The notes: generated by a model from the letters alone, not told the origin. A stretch of 22,027 bases of DNA from an uncultured Flavobacterium sp. (GCF_946482535.1 NZ_CAMLRU010000020.1:1-22027), one strand, 5' to 3'; counted from the stretch's first letter, positions 1 to 8,025 are shown. Numbers and translations: made by a program.

Positions 1-42
1 CTATTTAATAATGAATAATGTTAAACTTAAAATGAATTTTTA

Positions 43-429
43 ATGGAGATTGGCATCAAGATTAAACGGTTGAGAGAGCAGAAACGACTTTCTCAAATGG
101 AGCTTTCAACAGTTTTGGGCATATCACAAACCAAGCTTTGTCACATGGAAAGCAATGTAGACAAATCGATTGATTTTATCCTGATGCATAAAATATGTCT
201 CTTTTTTAAGGTTGGGTTTGATTATTTTTTAGAAGAAAAAAACCATTCCGATTCTCAGTTCCAAAAGACAGATGAACAAATTCCGGGAACCAATTGGTTC
301 AAGAGTTTTCCGGAAAGTATCATAGGTCAAATCAATTCATTAATCCTTGATAATGAACTCAAAGAAAAACAAATCAAAACCTTGTTAGCCAAAATAGCCG
401 AGCTGGAAAACAAGAAAAGCAATGATTAG
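43..429 (+). CDS. XRE-family helix-turn-helix transcriptional regulator
   Basis: A 128-residue protein that probably binds DNA in the cytoplasm. Residues about 5-62 form a Cro/C1-type helix-turn-helix: the IKRLREQKRLSQMELSTVLG stretch supplies helices 1 and 2, and the ISQTKLCHMES stretch gives the recognition helix. The rest (about 65-128) is polar and ends in a Lys/Glu-rich helix (about 98-126) that could form a short coiled coil for dimerisation. There is no recognisable ligand or peptidase domain. The ATG overlaps the stop of a 3-codon reading frame (ATG at 32), so other starts are unlikely. It is the only plus-strand gene before 13 kb and converges on the L,D-transpeptidase gene with an 11-base gap. 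Its target is unknown, and its promoter lies at or before the window edge. Confidence 0.82.
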   Translation: MEIGIKIKRLREQKRLSQMELSTVLGISQTKLCHMESNVDKSIDFILMHKICLFFKVGFDYFLEEKNHSDSQFQKTDEQIPGTNWFKSFPESIIGQINSLILDNELKEKQIKTLLAKIAELENKKSND

Positions 430-440
430 CTCTTTTTCCA

Positions 441-1064
441 TTAATAGTAAATGGATAAAAGTACTTTCTTGTTGGTGTTGTCCAGTATTTTTTCCAGTCG
501 GTTGAAGAATTTTTCATTGACCATTGGGCAACCTAAACTATTGCAGATTGGTGCGATTTGCTCTTCGTAAGGTACTTTATGATAATAGTGCAATACTATG
601 TATCGTTCGAAAGCTTTGTCATTGCTTTTGTCTAAACCATATAATTTATAGGCTTTCCCAAATTTTCCCACATAATCATGTCCCATAGAATATTTACCCA
701 AAGAAGTAGTATTAGAATTGGGAATATTGCCAAATTTCAATTGGTTTTCAATACCGGTTTCTGAGCCCGAACCATGAGCCACCAAGCCTTGATCAGTGAT
801 TTTATTTTCTTTTAAATGGTAAACAAAAAACCTAGACTTACCCGATTCGATTTTCATGTCGATGAAGAAAGCTATTTCATTGTTGTATTCCGGTTTTTTG
901 GTTATAAACGCTTTAAGACTATCGACTTGTTTTTTTAGTCTTTGATTAGTTATTTCATCTGATATTACCAAAGGAGCGTGGGTTTTAAAAGTTTTTTTAG
1001 AAACAAAATGATAACCGAAAAACAAAGCTGTCACAGTAAAACAGCCCAGCCATATTTTCTTCAT
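441..1064 (-). CDS. YkuD_2-type murein L,D-transpeptidase catalytic domain protein
   Basis: A 207-residue envelope protein with an N-terminal hydrophobic segment (about 4-20) that acts as a signal peptide or membrane anchor. The catalytic region spans about 60-205. It has the HGSGS stretch (97-101), a SLGKYSMG stretch (121-128), VLHYYH with His159 and His162, and the signature SLGCP with Cys179 as the expected nucleophile. This pattern fits the L,D-transpeptidase catalytic-domain family of Bacteroidota. L,D-transpeptidases join or exchange peptidoglycan peptides through a cysteine acyl-enzyme; the reaction here is inferred from family. The start lies 3 bases after the sugar dehydrogenase stop, so it is probably co-transcribed from the promoter near 2462-2492. 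No terminator is evident between it and the convergent XRE gene. Confidence 0.82.
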   Translation of the reverse strand: MKKIWLGCFTVTALFFGYHFVSKKTFKTHAPLVISDEITNQRLKKQVDSLKAFITKKPEYNNEIAFFIDMKIESGKSRFFVYHLKENKITDQGLVAHGSGSETGIENQLKFGNIPNSNTTSLGKYSMGHDYVGKFGKAYKLYGLDKSNDKAFERYIVLHYYHKVPYEEQIAPICNSLGCPMVNEKFFNRLEKILDNTNKKVLLSIYY

Positions 1065-1067
1065 AAA

Positions 1068-2444
1068 TTACTCTACAGCCAATTTAGATTGAAACAACTT
1101 GCCGTTTTGGGTTTCTATGGATACCAAATAAATGCCCTTGGCAATCCCGGAAACCTTGATGGTATTAATCTCAGCCTCATTAAGTTTTTGACGATGGATT
1201 ACTTTTCCGGTCAAATCGATTATTTGCAAATTGGCAAGCACCATCGAAGCAGTGTTTTTAAGGAAAAATTCTCCTTTAGCCGGATTCGGATAAAGACTCA
1301 ATCCGTTTTGGCTAAAATCATCAATGGCTAATGACGTGTCAATTAATTTGTAAATGGTACCGCCATTGGCCACATACAATTCGCCGTCTTTGTCTTCCCC
1401 AAAAGTAGTAATCACACCACTGCCATTATAACCCCAAGTAATGTTTCCGGAATTATCAATCCACCCGATTTCTGCGGTGCAATAATCGGCAAAAATGTAC
1501 TTATTGGCAAAATTTGGATAAGCAGTTCCGGTGTAAAAATAACCGCCTGTGATAGAACATCTACCCGTAGAACCATGGGTATAAACTGAAATCGGTGCCA
1601 CCGTATTGGCATAAGTCGGACAGCCGCCTGAATTGTCATAAACAACATTGCCCTCGTAGCAACGCCAACCGAAATTTAAACCGGTATTCGGCAAAGGAGA
1701 AGCCGTTTTATTCACTTCTTCTATGGCATTTTGGCCTACATCGGCAATCCATAAATCACCATTCAAACGGTTAAATGAAAATTTCCAAGGGTTTCTCAAA
1801 CCAATCGCCCAAATCTCATCATTACCGGCAACGCCCACATAAGGATTGGTAGGCGGAATTCCATAGGGTGAAGCCGAATCCACATCGATGCGCAGCATTT
1901 TACCCAAATTCTCATTGATGTTTTGTGCCCGATTTCCGGGATCGCCACCACTACCGCCATCGCCCATGCCTATATATAAATAACCATCGGGACCAAACTT
2001 TATAGAACCGCCATTATGATTGCTGAACGGCTGTGAAACCGTCAACAAAACCGTTCCGCTCGAAGCATCGGCCACATTAGGGTCGCTGGAAACAGTATAT
2101 CTTGCAATAACAGTAGCGCCATCGCCGGCACGAGTATAATTCACATAGAAATAACCATTGGTAGCATAATTAGGATGGAAAGCCAAACCCAATAAACCTC
2201 TTTCACCACCCGACACAATGACACTGCTGCTCAAACTTAAAAAAGGCGTCGCATTAACGGTTCCGTTGGCATTGACAATTCGGATTAAGCCGCCTTGTTG
2301 TACTACAAACAAACGGGCATCATTAGCCGGATGAGCAATTTCAACCGGAGCGGTAAATCCGGTAGCAAAACTTTGCAATCCTATGGTTTGTGCCCAAGCA
2401 CAAGTCGCCAAAAGACCAAAAACGAAAGGTAGAATTTTTTTCAT
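1068..2444 (-). CDS. Secreted PQQ-type sugar dehydrogenase (GSDH family) with T9SS sorting domain
   Basis: A 458-residue protein starting at the ATG at 2444. A start 16 codons upstream would overlap the promoter and put a non-signal stretch before a clean signal peptide (MKKILPFVFG, cleavage near AWAQ, about residue 19). Residues about 25-365 match the glucose/sorbosone dehydrogenase beta-propeller: ERGLLGLAFHP (81-91), NHNGG with likely catalytic His143 (142-146), GDGG (161-164) and GLRNPW (215-220). Such enzymes oxidise sugars using PQQ and calcium. Cysteines cluster at 262-322, suggesting disulfides. Residues about 380-458 are a T9SS type A sorting domain: LSLYPNPAKGEFFL, then DLTGKVI, then GIYLVSIETQNG. 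The protein is therefore likely secreted or attached to the cell surface. The substrate cannot be told from sequence. It is first in a two-gene unit with the L,D-transpeptidase. Confidence 0.88.
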   Translation of the reverse strand: MKKILPFVFGLLATCAWAQTIGLQSFATGFTAPVEIAHPANDARLFVVQQGGLIRIVNANGTVNATPFLSLSSSVIVSGGERGLLGLAFHPNYATNGYFYVNYTRAGDGATVIARYTVSSDPNVADASSGTVLLTVSQPFSNHNGGSIKFGPDGYLYIGMGDGGSGGDPGNRAQNINENLGKMLRIDVDSASPYGIPPTNPYVGVAGNDEIWAIGLRNPWKFSFNRLNGDLWIADVGQNAIEEVNKTASPLPNTGLNFGWRCYEGNVVYDNSGGCPTYANTVAPISVYTHGSTGRCSITGGYFYTGTAYPNFANKYIFADYCTAEIGWIDNSGNITWGYNGSGVITTFGEDKDGELYVANGGTIYKLIDTSLAIDDFSQNGLSLYPNPAKGEFFLKNTASMVLANLQIIDLTGKVIHRQKLNEAEINTIKVSGIAKGIYLVSIETQNGKLFQSKLAVE

Positions 2445-2461
2445 AGCTAATAGGTTTTGGG

Positions 2462-2492
2462 TAAAGTTAAAAATAAAACCATTACAAATCAA
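2462..2492 (-). promoter_or_regulatory. Predicted Bacteroidota-type promoter for the sugar dehydrogenase
   Basis: On the minus strand, TTG (2490-2492) is followed 20 bases later by TAACTTTA (2462-2469), a 7-of-8 match to TAnnTTTG. The ATG at 2444 follows 17 bases after that. The motif lies just downstream of the terminator at 2502-2532, a sensible place for a new transcription unit. Confidence 0.5.
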
Positions 2493-2501
2493 ATGGTTAT
2501 G

Positions 2502-2532
2502 AAAAAACGCAACCGGTTATGATTGCGTTTTT
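2502..2532 (-). terminator. Hairpin terminator after the OmpA-family gene
   Basis: AAAAACGCAA (2503-2512) and TTGCGTTTTT (2523-2532) are perfect 10-base complements around a 10-base loop. Read on the minus strand this gives a GC-containing stem ending in a run of six T, 12 bases after the OmpA-family stop. The symmetric A and T runs would let it work in both directions. Confidence 0.75.
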
Positions 2533-2543
2533 AAGAGGAAATA

Positions 2544-3866
2544 TTAATTCAGTTGCAGTAAGGCCGTTTTAAATTCGGTCACTGAAGTTTTGCCTAGTTC
2601 TAATCCAATGGTAGCGTTTTTATCAATTACGATTTCTTTGGCGGTAAAATAAACTTCATTGTCGATACAGCTAAAAGCCAACAAAGTTGCTTTTCTGCCT
2701 ACCGGAATTCCACCCAAAACCAGTTTGTTGTTTTTATCGATATGCCCCGACATAATCGAATTGATGTCTTTGAAAACCAATCTGATTTCGGGTTTGTATT
2801 TCATATCGATGTTGACAAACAAATCGGTTTTGCCTTTTATTTCATAGAAACGATCGCAGTTAATCCAGCCTAATTTGGTTGATTGTAGAATGGTACTACT
2901 GATAGCACTCACTTTTTCGGCATCGGTTGTGGCCCTTTTGAAAGATTTTTTTGTCCTTATTTCGCTGTAAACGGTATCTCTCTGCTTTATTCCGTCTTGA
3001 TAAAAAACCGCGTAGCTAGACCAGGTTTCTCCTTCGGTCACTATGTCGCTGTCGTTTGTACTCCAATCAACGGTTTTGTCATTTTTGGGATAACCGTAAA
3101 AAGTTTGCATGTCGCTTTGATTATTTTTTGAACCAAACTCGATACTGATTTCGCTTCCTTTTTTGAGTTGTAGTTCCTCGCCTTTAGCAGTAGCTTTAAG
3201 GTAAATCATTCCCCCGCTTTCGAGCATTATTCCGTCAGACATGGTGTGTAAATTGGCGGCTATGGCATCCGATTTTTGGTAGAACTCCTGCAACTCAATA
3301 TCGATTTTACCAATCGCATATTTGCCGTTAGGCTTCATCAAGGAATTTTTCGGAATGGTAATTTTAGTACCTTCTTTTCCGGTAATTGTGATGACTTCAT
3401 TGGATTTTCCGGTGAAGAATTGGCTTTCTTTTTTTAGTTGGTTAAAGATTGTATTGGTATACTCCTTTTCGAGAAAGGTAAAAGTAATTTCTACCCGACG
3501 GTTTTGTTGTTTGCCTTTATCGCTGGCATTTTCAGCTACCGGTTTGTTTTCTCCTTCAAATTTTAATTCAATTTTTTCTGCCGAAATACCTTTGGTTACC
3601 AAATAATTCAACACTTCGTTAGCCCTGTTTTTCGACAACGTAATGTTGTATTTCGAATCACCATCGGCATCGGTATTGCCATTTAGCGATACGGTTTGCA
3701 ATTGAGCCAAATCCAATTTGGACACTACATCATCCAATTTTGATTTTGCCTTTTCGGTTAAAATAAATTGGTCATAATCAAAAAGTACGGTTTCTTTTTG
3801 GTTTTGAGCCGATGTGAATTGGCCCAAACCACAAACCATGAGGATTAAAAGAATGGTGTTTTTCAT
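2544..3866 (-). CDS. OmpA-family protein with an N-terminal peptidoglycan-binding domain
   Basis: A 440-residue exported protein with a signal peptide at 1-20 (cleavage near TSAQ). The OmpA/MotB-like domain occupies about 25-130 and comes first, directly after the signal. It shows LFDYD (28-32), the GNTDADGD turn (63-70), LSKNRANEVLNYL (77-89), and NRRVEI (122-127), where Arg and Asp side chains contact diaminopimelate in peptidoglycan in this family. The rest is not a barrel. Residues about 155-245 have the PKNSLMKPNG, IDIELQEF and LESGGMIYLKA pattern seen in ZU5-like beta domains of Bacteroidota surface proteins (tentative). Residues 250-440 are unassigned and predicted mostly beta. The start is 2 bases after the DUF4139 gene stop, so the two are almost surely translated from one mRNA and may work together in the envelope. 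Confidence 0.75.
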   Translation of the reverse strand: MKNTILLILMVCGLGQFTSAQNQKETVLFDYDQFILTEKAKSKLDDVVSKLDLAQLQTVSLNGNTDADGDSKYNITLSKNRANEVLNYLVTKGISAEKIELKFEGENKPVAENASDKGKQQNRRVEITFTFLEKEYTNTIFNQLKKESQFFTGKSNEVITITGKEGTKITIPKNSLMKPNGKYAIGKIDIELQEFYQKSDAIAANLHTMSDGIMLESGGMIYLKATAKGEELQLKKGSEISIEFGSKNNQSDMQTFYGYPKNDKTVDWSTNDSDIVTEGETWSSYAVFYQDGIKQRDTVYSEIRTKKSFKRATTDAEKVSAISSTILQSTKLGWINCDRFYEIKGKTDLFVNIDMKYKPEIRLVFKDINSIMSGHIDKNNKLVLGGIPVGRKATLLAFSCIDNEVYFTAKEIVIDKNATIGLELGKTSVTEFKTALLQLN

Positions 3867-3868
3867 CT

Positions 3869-5482
3869 TTATAAATTATCAATGATTTTATCTTTCGGGT
3901 ATTTGACTTTGTAGCTGATGCGGACTTTCTTGGTTTCATTAGGCTGTAGCTTTAAATCCCAAGTAAGAATGCCGGTTTCGGTATTGACTTTAGCACCGCT
4001 ACTTTCGGTCAATTCAATTTCGATGTCTTTGTCCGGACTCAACGGATATTGGTCTTTTAGCAACATTCCGGCCGTTTCTTTTTTATTGTTTCTCACGGTG
4101 ATGTCGAAGGTAAAAGTTTGTTCTTTTTTAGAAGACAAGAAACGCGTGCCCGATTTGTCGACCACTTTTTCGCGTTTGATGGAAATCTTTTTGTCTCTTC
4201 CCATACTCAAATTCAAAGTGTCGGAAGTTTGGTTCGGATTAATCACAGTTTTGCCCACATACAAGCCTTCGAAAATGATGTTGGCTTCACCCGGCAACAA
4301 ATTGTATTTAGAATAATCGCTGATTTCGGCCAAAAGAAACGCTTCTTTTTCTACCCTTGGTGCGGCATAATATTTGTAAGTCGCCGGCAATTGGATGTCT
4401 TTCAAAGCCACACTATGCGGTTTGTTATTAGACAAAATATCATAAGGAATATCGATGTCGAAGGAAACATTGAGTTGGTTTTCAATGATATTGGCACTAA
4501 CAGTACTGTAAGCAGCAACACTTTTTCTCTCTTTTCTGGCAGAATAGCCTTGAACAACAACTTCTTGTAAAGTATTTGATTTTAAATCTCCACTTCTGTA
4601 ATCGTCTTCGTAGAAACCTCCGTATCTCAAAAACCAAGCACTCAACAAAGGCGCCTGATTGTTCTGATTCGGGTTGCCCGAAGACAATGTCAGTTTTACT
4701 TTTTTCCAGTCGATACCCGTGTTTTGAACTACTTGGGCTTTGTACATCATATTAATTGGTGAAGTGATATTTTCGGCACGCAAGTCATAAAAAGGCGACC
4801 ATGAAGCGGAGTTGGTAATATAATTGATATCCAAATTAACTGCACCGGCTATATCGTTCATGACTTGTACAATCAATTTGCCTTTGGAATTTTTTTCTTC
4901 TTTTTTGGTGTTGATTTCGAGTTTGTCGTTGAGGTTTTTGAGTGTGGTTTTGAGCTTGGTTTCTTTTTCTCCTAAGGCTACGATGACATTGTCCATTTCC
5001 GTGCGCTTGGCTTTGTAGTAGTCAACCAGTTTCATTAATTCGGTTACATTTAAACCTGTATTGGCACCACCAACAGTTTGATTGGCATCTAAAAGCGCAA
5101 TGGCTTGTTGGTTGGAATAAGTTTCAATTTGGATTTTTTTGATTTCTTTGTTGACTAAAGTAATGCTGTCCCGTACTTTTTTAATGGCCGGATTGGTTTC
5201 GTCAATTTCGTATTCCGAAATGTAATTCTGCGTAAACTGTACCGATAAAACTGTAACCGAACTTGGCGCACCAATCTGAACAGTATTTTCATTCAAATAA
5301 TCGGCTACATTTTTAATCACAATTTCACTGGTTCCGGCCGGTAAATTGACCGTAGTGTTTTGCGATAATTCGGCAGCGTTGAAATAAACCGTGGCGGCTT
5401 TGATTTTGGCGGTAGTAAAAATAGGTTTTTGAGCAAAGCCAACGGCAGTAACCCAAAAGGCTAACAAGAAGAGTCTTTTCAT
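3869..5482 (-). CDS. DUF4139 (mucoidy inhibitor MuiA-like) exported protein
   Basis: A 537-residue protein with a signal peptide (1-17, VGFAQ). Residues about 25-120 match the N-terminal DUF4140-like strand region (AATVYFNAAELSQ). A long helical, coiled-coil-like segment follows (about 95-200). From about 205 to the end it fits DUF4139: YITNSASWSPFYDLRA (221-236), then VVQNTGIDWKKVKLTLSSG (251-269), and a C-terminal beta region ending in LKLQPNETKKVRISYKVKYP. The family's biochemical role is not known; the MuiA name comes from an effect on mucoid capsule. Residues 305-332 hold an unusual insert resembling the SusC/TonB-receptor EVVVxGY motif. It is first of a two-gene unit with the OmpA-family gene. 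A 6-base inverted repeat lies 20 bases upstream of the ATG. Confidence 0.8.
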   Translation of the reverse strand: MKRLFLLAFWVTAVGFAQKPIFTTAKIKAATVYFNAAELSQNTTVNLPAGTSEIVIKNVADYLNENTVQIGAPSSVTVLSVQFTQNYISEYEIDETNPAIKKVRDSITLVNKEIKKIQIETYSNQQAIALLDANQTVGGANTGLNVTELMKLVDYYKAKRTEMDNVIVALGEKETKLKTTLKNLNDKLEINTKKEEKNSKGKLIVQVMNDIAGAVNLDINYITNSASWSPFYDLRAENITSPINMMYKAQVVQNTGIDWKKVKLTLSSGNPNQNNQAPLLSAWFLRYGGFYEDDYRSGDLKSNTLQEVVVQGYSARKERKSVAAYSTVSANIIENQLNVSFDIDIPYDILSNNKPHSVALKDIQLPATYKYYAAPRVEKEAFLLAEISDYSKYNLLPGEANIIFEGLYVGKTVINPNQTSDTLNLSMGRDKKISIKREKVVDKSGTRFLSSKKEQTFTFDITVRNNKKETAGMLLKDQYPLSPDKDIEIELTESSGAKVNTETGILTWDLKLQPNETKKVRISYKVKYPKDKIIDNL

Positions 5483-5502
5483 GATAATTAAGTTAAGGTC
5501 AT

Positions 5503-5517
5503 ACTACTGAGAGTAGT
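5503..5517. repeat. Inverted repeat upstream of the DUF4139 gene
   Basis: ACTACT (5503-5508) and AGTAGT (5512-5517) are perfect complements around a 3-base spacer. The site begins 20 bases before the DUF4139 start. It has no T run, so it does not look like a terminator. An operator or a 5' leader hairpin is possible. Confidence 0.35.
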
Positions 5518-5553
5518 TATAACGCAAAAAGGTTGGATTTAGTATGAATTTTT

Positions 5554-7506
5554 TTAAAAATCAAACTCGTCCAAACTCAAACTATCATTGGCTATAGTGT
5601 TGACAGGCTTTTGTTTAAGGTACATTTTGGCCGGTCCGGAAATGTCCAAAGCAAAGTTGCCCACGGTGTCGTTAGCGGTAATAAGATTTCTTCTAAACAT
5701 CAATCGCATCAAGAAATCATTGTGTTGTTGGGCATAGGGTTTGAATTTTTCACTGTTCTCTAAACGCGACATAAAGCCTTTGGGTTTCGGGATAATACCG
5801 GCTAAAAACAAGCATTGGTTCACATTCAAATCTTGGGGCATTTTGTTGAAATAAAAACGCGATGCTTCGCCTATGCCGTATACATTTGGTCCCCATTCTA
5901 TAATATTAAAATACACTTCCAACATGCGCTCTTTAGAGCTGATGCGGTTGTTCTCTAAGATGTAAACCAACAAGATTTCTTCGAGTTTTCGCGATAAGGT
6001 TTTTTCACGGGTTAGGAACACATTTTTTACCAATTGCATGCTGATGGTACTTGCGCCACGGGCAAATTTTTTGGTCTTAATATTTTTGACAATCGACTGT
6101 TTAAAGGCCGAATTGATAAAACCACGGTGACTGAAAAATGACGGATCTTCACTGGTTAACACGCATTTTTGCAAATAGGGTGAAATTTGCTGAAGCGGTG
6201 TAAAATTCGGATTGGAAGCACCAACGACTATCGGTCTTTGCGCCACACCATTGTCAATCGCTCTATACACAAATTCGCCATTAATTTTGTTCAAATCGGC
6301 TTCACCGTATTGGGTTATTTTTATGCCTTCGGGATTTAGTTTACTTTCAAAAATGATGTCGTTAGGCTTGTGGTTGTTGTATTCAAAATGAAGCGCATAA
6401 CTAAAATTGCCTTGGGCTTCCATGCCTTCAAAATGGCGGAACAAACCGGTTGGCAAAGAGGAGATAAAATCGTTGGCTTTCATCTTAGGAATGGCTAATT
6501 TGAGCGCATAAATTTTATCGACATCATTGGTATAGGAAATATAAGGATGGCATTTGATATTGTTCAATTGTGCGGTTGATGTGCTGTCTAAAGCGATGAA
6601 TCTCGGGCCGACAATCCACCGGTAATCAAATCGGGCGTTTTTAATGACCACATCTTTGCTTGCAATTTTCGGGTGATTGACCAATAAATTTTGTATCGAA
6701 GAATACCCGTCAATGTGCAATTCACCGCTGTCCATGGAAAGGTTTTCTAAGTTGAAACGAATCGATTTAAATCCGGTTTTCAAGTTGAATTTTTTGTCCA
6801 AATAGGGAAGGCGTATCGTATCGCTTTTAGGGTTGAAAAACTCCAAATCGGCTTTTCGGTCTCTCGGATCGGCAAAACCATTGATGGCCCATTGTTGCGA
6901 AAAACCGTCTGCACTAACCTGAATTAAAGTATTCAGTTTTTTATCGGCTAAAGCCAATTGGGTAAAATCGAAAACTACTTTATGACCTTTGTCGTTTATC
7001 TTGATGGCAAAACCTTTGACATGCATATCGGTGGGTACCAAATCTAAAAGATTGGACGAAATTCGGTTCAATAATTTGGCATAATTCACTTCGGCCTTAT
7101 CCGATTGCTCTTTTTTGGAACGCAGGAAAGCGTCGAAGTTGCTGCCCGTTTTGGTTTTTACCAATTGGACATAGCCTTTATTGATTTCGAGTTTTCCGAG
7201 TTGAATATCGCCTATCAATAGTTTCCAAAAGTTGACACTCGTTTTTAATTGGTCAATGCGCACCAAAGTGTCGGCTTGTTTCGGAACCAAGGTGATTTGT
7301 TGGAATTCGAGATTGGTCAATCCATGGAATTCGGCTTTAGCGATGGTAAAATCACACTGGTAATCGCGCTCCATTTTGCCGTCAATGCGATGAATCACTT
7401 TCTCCAAAATGGTATTTCTGAAAGCAAAAAGCAAAGCAATTCCCAGCAGTAAAAGAATACCGCATATTTTAAGGAGAAGAAACGCTTTTTGTCTTTTGGT
7501 TCTCAT
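5554..7506 (-). CDS. AsmA-like / GT51 monofunctional peptidoglycan transglycosylase
   Basis: A 650-residue inner-membrane protein with a cytoplasmic basic N-end and one membrane helix (about 9-29). Residues about 40-420 resemble AsmA/DUF748-type periplasmic beta proteins (inferred from patterns such as LTNLEFQQITLVPK and LGKLEINKGYVQLVK). The GT51 domain is C-terminal (about 432-600): EDPSFFSHRG with catalytic Glu453, RGASTISMQLVKN (483-495), RKLEEILL (506-513), and EVYFNIIEWGPNVYGIGEAS (530-549). The EWG form recalls monofunctional MtgA rather than bifunctional penicillin-binding proteins, and there is no transpeptidase domain. GT51 enzymes polymerise lipid II into glycan strands. The start ATG shares one base with the stop of the GldH-like gene (TAATG), indicating translational coupling. 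AsmA-like regions are otherwise linked to lipid handling between membranes, so the fusion is notable. Confidence 0.83.
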   Translation of the reverse strand: MRTKRQKAFLLLKICGILLLLGIALLFAFRNTILEKVIHRIDGKMERDYQCDFTIAKAEFHGLTNLEFQQITLVPKQADTLVRIDQLKTSVNFWKLLIGDIQLGKLEINKGYVQLVKTKTGSNFDAFLRSKKEQSDKAEVNYAKLLNRISSNLLDLVPTDMHVKGFAIKINDKGHKVVFDFTQLALADKKLNTLIQVSADGFSQQWAINGFADPRDRKADLEFFNPKSDTIRLPYLDKKFNLKTGFKSIRFNLENLSMDSGELHIDGYSSIQNLLVNHPKIASKDVVIKNARFDYRWIVGPRFIALDSTSTAQLNNIKCHPYISYTNDVDKIYALKLAIPKMKANDFISSLPTGLFRHFEGMEAQGNFSYALHFEYNNHKPNDIIFESKLNPEGIKITQYGEADLNKINGEFVYRAIDNGVAQRPIVVGASNPNFTPLQQISPYLQKCVLTSEDPSFFSHRGFINSAFKQSIVKNIKTKKFARGASTISMQLVKNVFLTREKTLSRKLEEILLVYILENNRISSKERMLEVYFNIIEWGPNVYGIGEASRFYFNKMPQDLNVNQCLFLAGIIPKPKGFMSRLENSEKFKPYAQQHNDFLMRLMFRRNLITANDTVGNFALDISGPAKMYLKQKPVNTIANDSLSLDEFDF

Positions 7507-7970
7507 TATTCTGCTTGTTCAACTTCCAGACCTAAGCTGGTGATGTTGGGTAAATAATCATAATTAAAGCGATGGGAAACATGTACGGTATAATTTCCTT
7601 TAGACAGTTTGAGGTTCTTTTTGAAGGTTTGTTTCAAATCACACAAATCGCCCAAACAGTCACCTTTGTCTTTTCCTTTGGGGTCTTTAATCAGCAAGTC
7701 AAAAAGTAGAATTTCTGTTTCGCCTTTCGGATTGGTAATCCCAACTTCCATCGGAACACTTTCAAACTGATAGTCATAAACATGGCTAATGGTTAGGGAA
7801 AGATCATAGTTTTTGAGGTCTTCAGTAATGGAAAAAGAAAACTGTTGAGGTTCTTTTTTTTGCCATTGATTGGCAGTGAATCCGTCTTTGGTTTCAGAGA
7901 AAACCGTCTTGCTGTTGCAGGAGATCAAAACAATTATGAAAAAGGAAAAGAAAAGTATTTTTGTTTTCAT
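7506..7970 (-). CDS. GldH-like lipoprotein
   Basis: A 154-residue lipoprotein. The N-terminus is a short hydrophobic helix ending in a lipobox LISC with Cys18 as the lipidated residue, followed by Asn-Ser-Lys. The body (about 20-150) has the GldH layout: SCNSKTVF near the N-end, LKNYDLSLTI (52-61), DYQFESV (66-72), NPKGETEILLFDLLIKDPKG (80-99), and a SKGNYTVHVSH strand (123-133). GldH is a lipoprotein needed for Flavobacterium gliding and linked to type IX secretion. This copy carries a CLGDLC loop (Cys105, Cys110) that I do not associate with canonical GldH, so it may be a paralogue. It couples by a TAATG overlap to the GT51 transglycosylase gene, which suggests a cell-wall role. A TAnnTTTG promoter motif lies upstream (8026-8033). 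Confidence 0.58.
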   Translation of the reverse strand: MKTKILFFSFFIIVLISCNSKTVFSETKDGFTANQWQKKEPQQFSFSITEDLKNYDLSLTISHVYDYQFESVPMEVGITNPKGETEILLFDLLIKDPKGKDKGDCLGDLCDLKQTFKKNLKLSKGNYTVHVSHRFNYDYLPNITSLGLEVEQAE

Positions 7971-8025
7971 ATAGGAGCGGTTGTTATTTATCTAAAACGC
8001 TGTTTGTCAACTTTTATTGTTTAAT

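Noticed and set aside
437..455. 6-base inverted repeat (TCCATT/AATGGA) between the convergent XRE and L,D-transpeptidase genes
   Set aside because: Short, AT-rich and without a T run after the stem on either strand; it also includes the transpeptidase stop. Not enough for a terminator.
978..1331. 117-codon plus-strand open frame opposite the sugar dehydrogenase and transpeptidase genes
   Set aside because: It spans the junction of two supported minus-strand genes and has no domain signal.
2445..2492. Upstream in-frame extension of the sugar dehydrogenase start
   Set aside because: It would add a non-signal stretch before a clear signal peptide and overlap the predicted promoter.
4118..4570. 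150-codon plus-strand open frame opposite the DUF4139 gene
   Set aside because: No recognisable domain, and it lies wholly opposite a well-supported gene. It is a shadow frame.
7990..8020. TTGACA-like sigma-70 -35 box upstream of the GldH-like gene
   Set aside because: Bacteroidota use a different consensus, and no matching -10 lies at good spacing. Probably chance.
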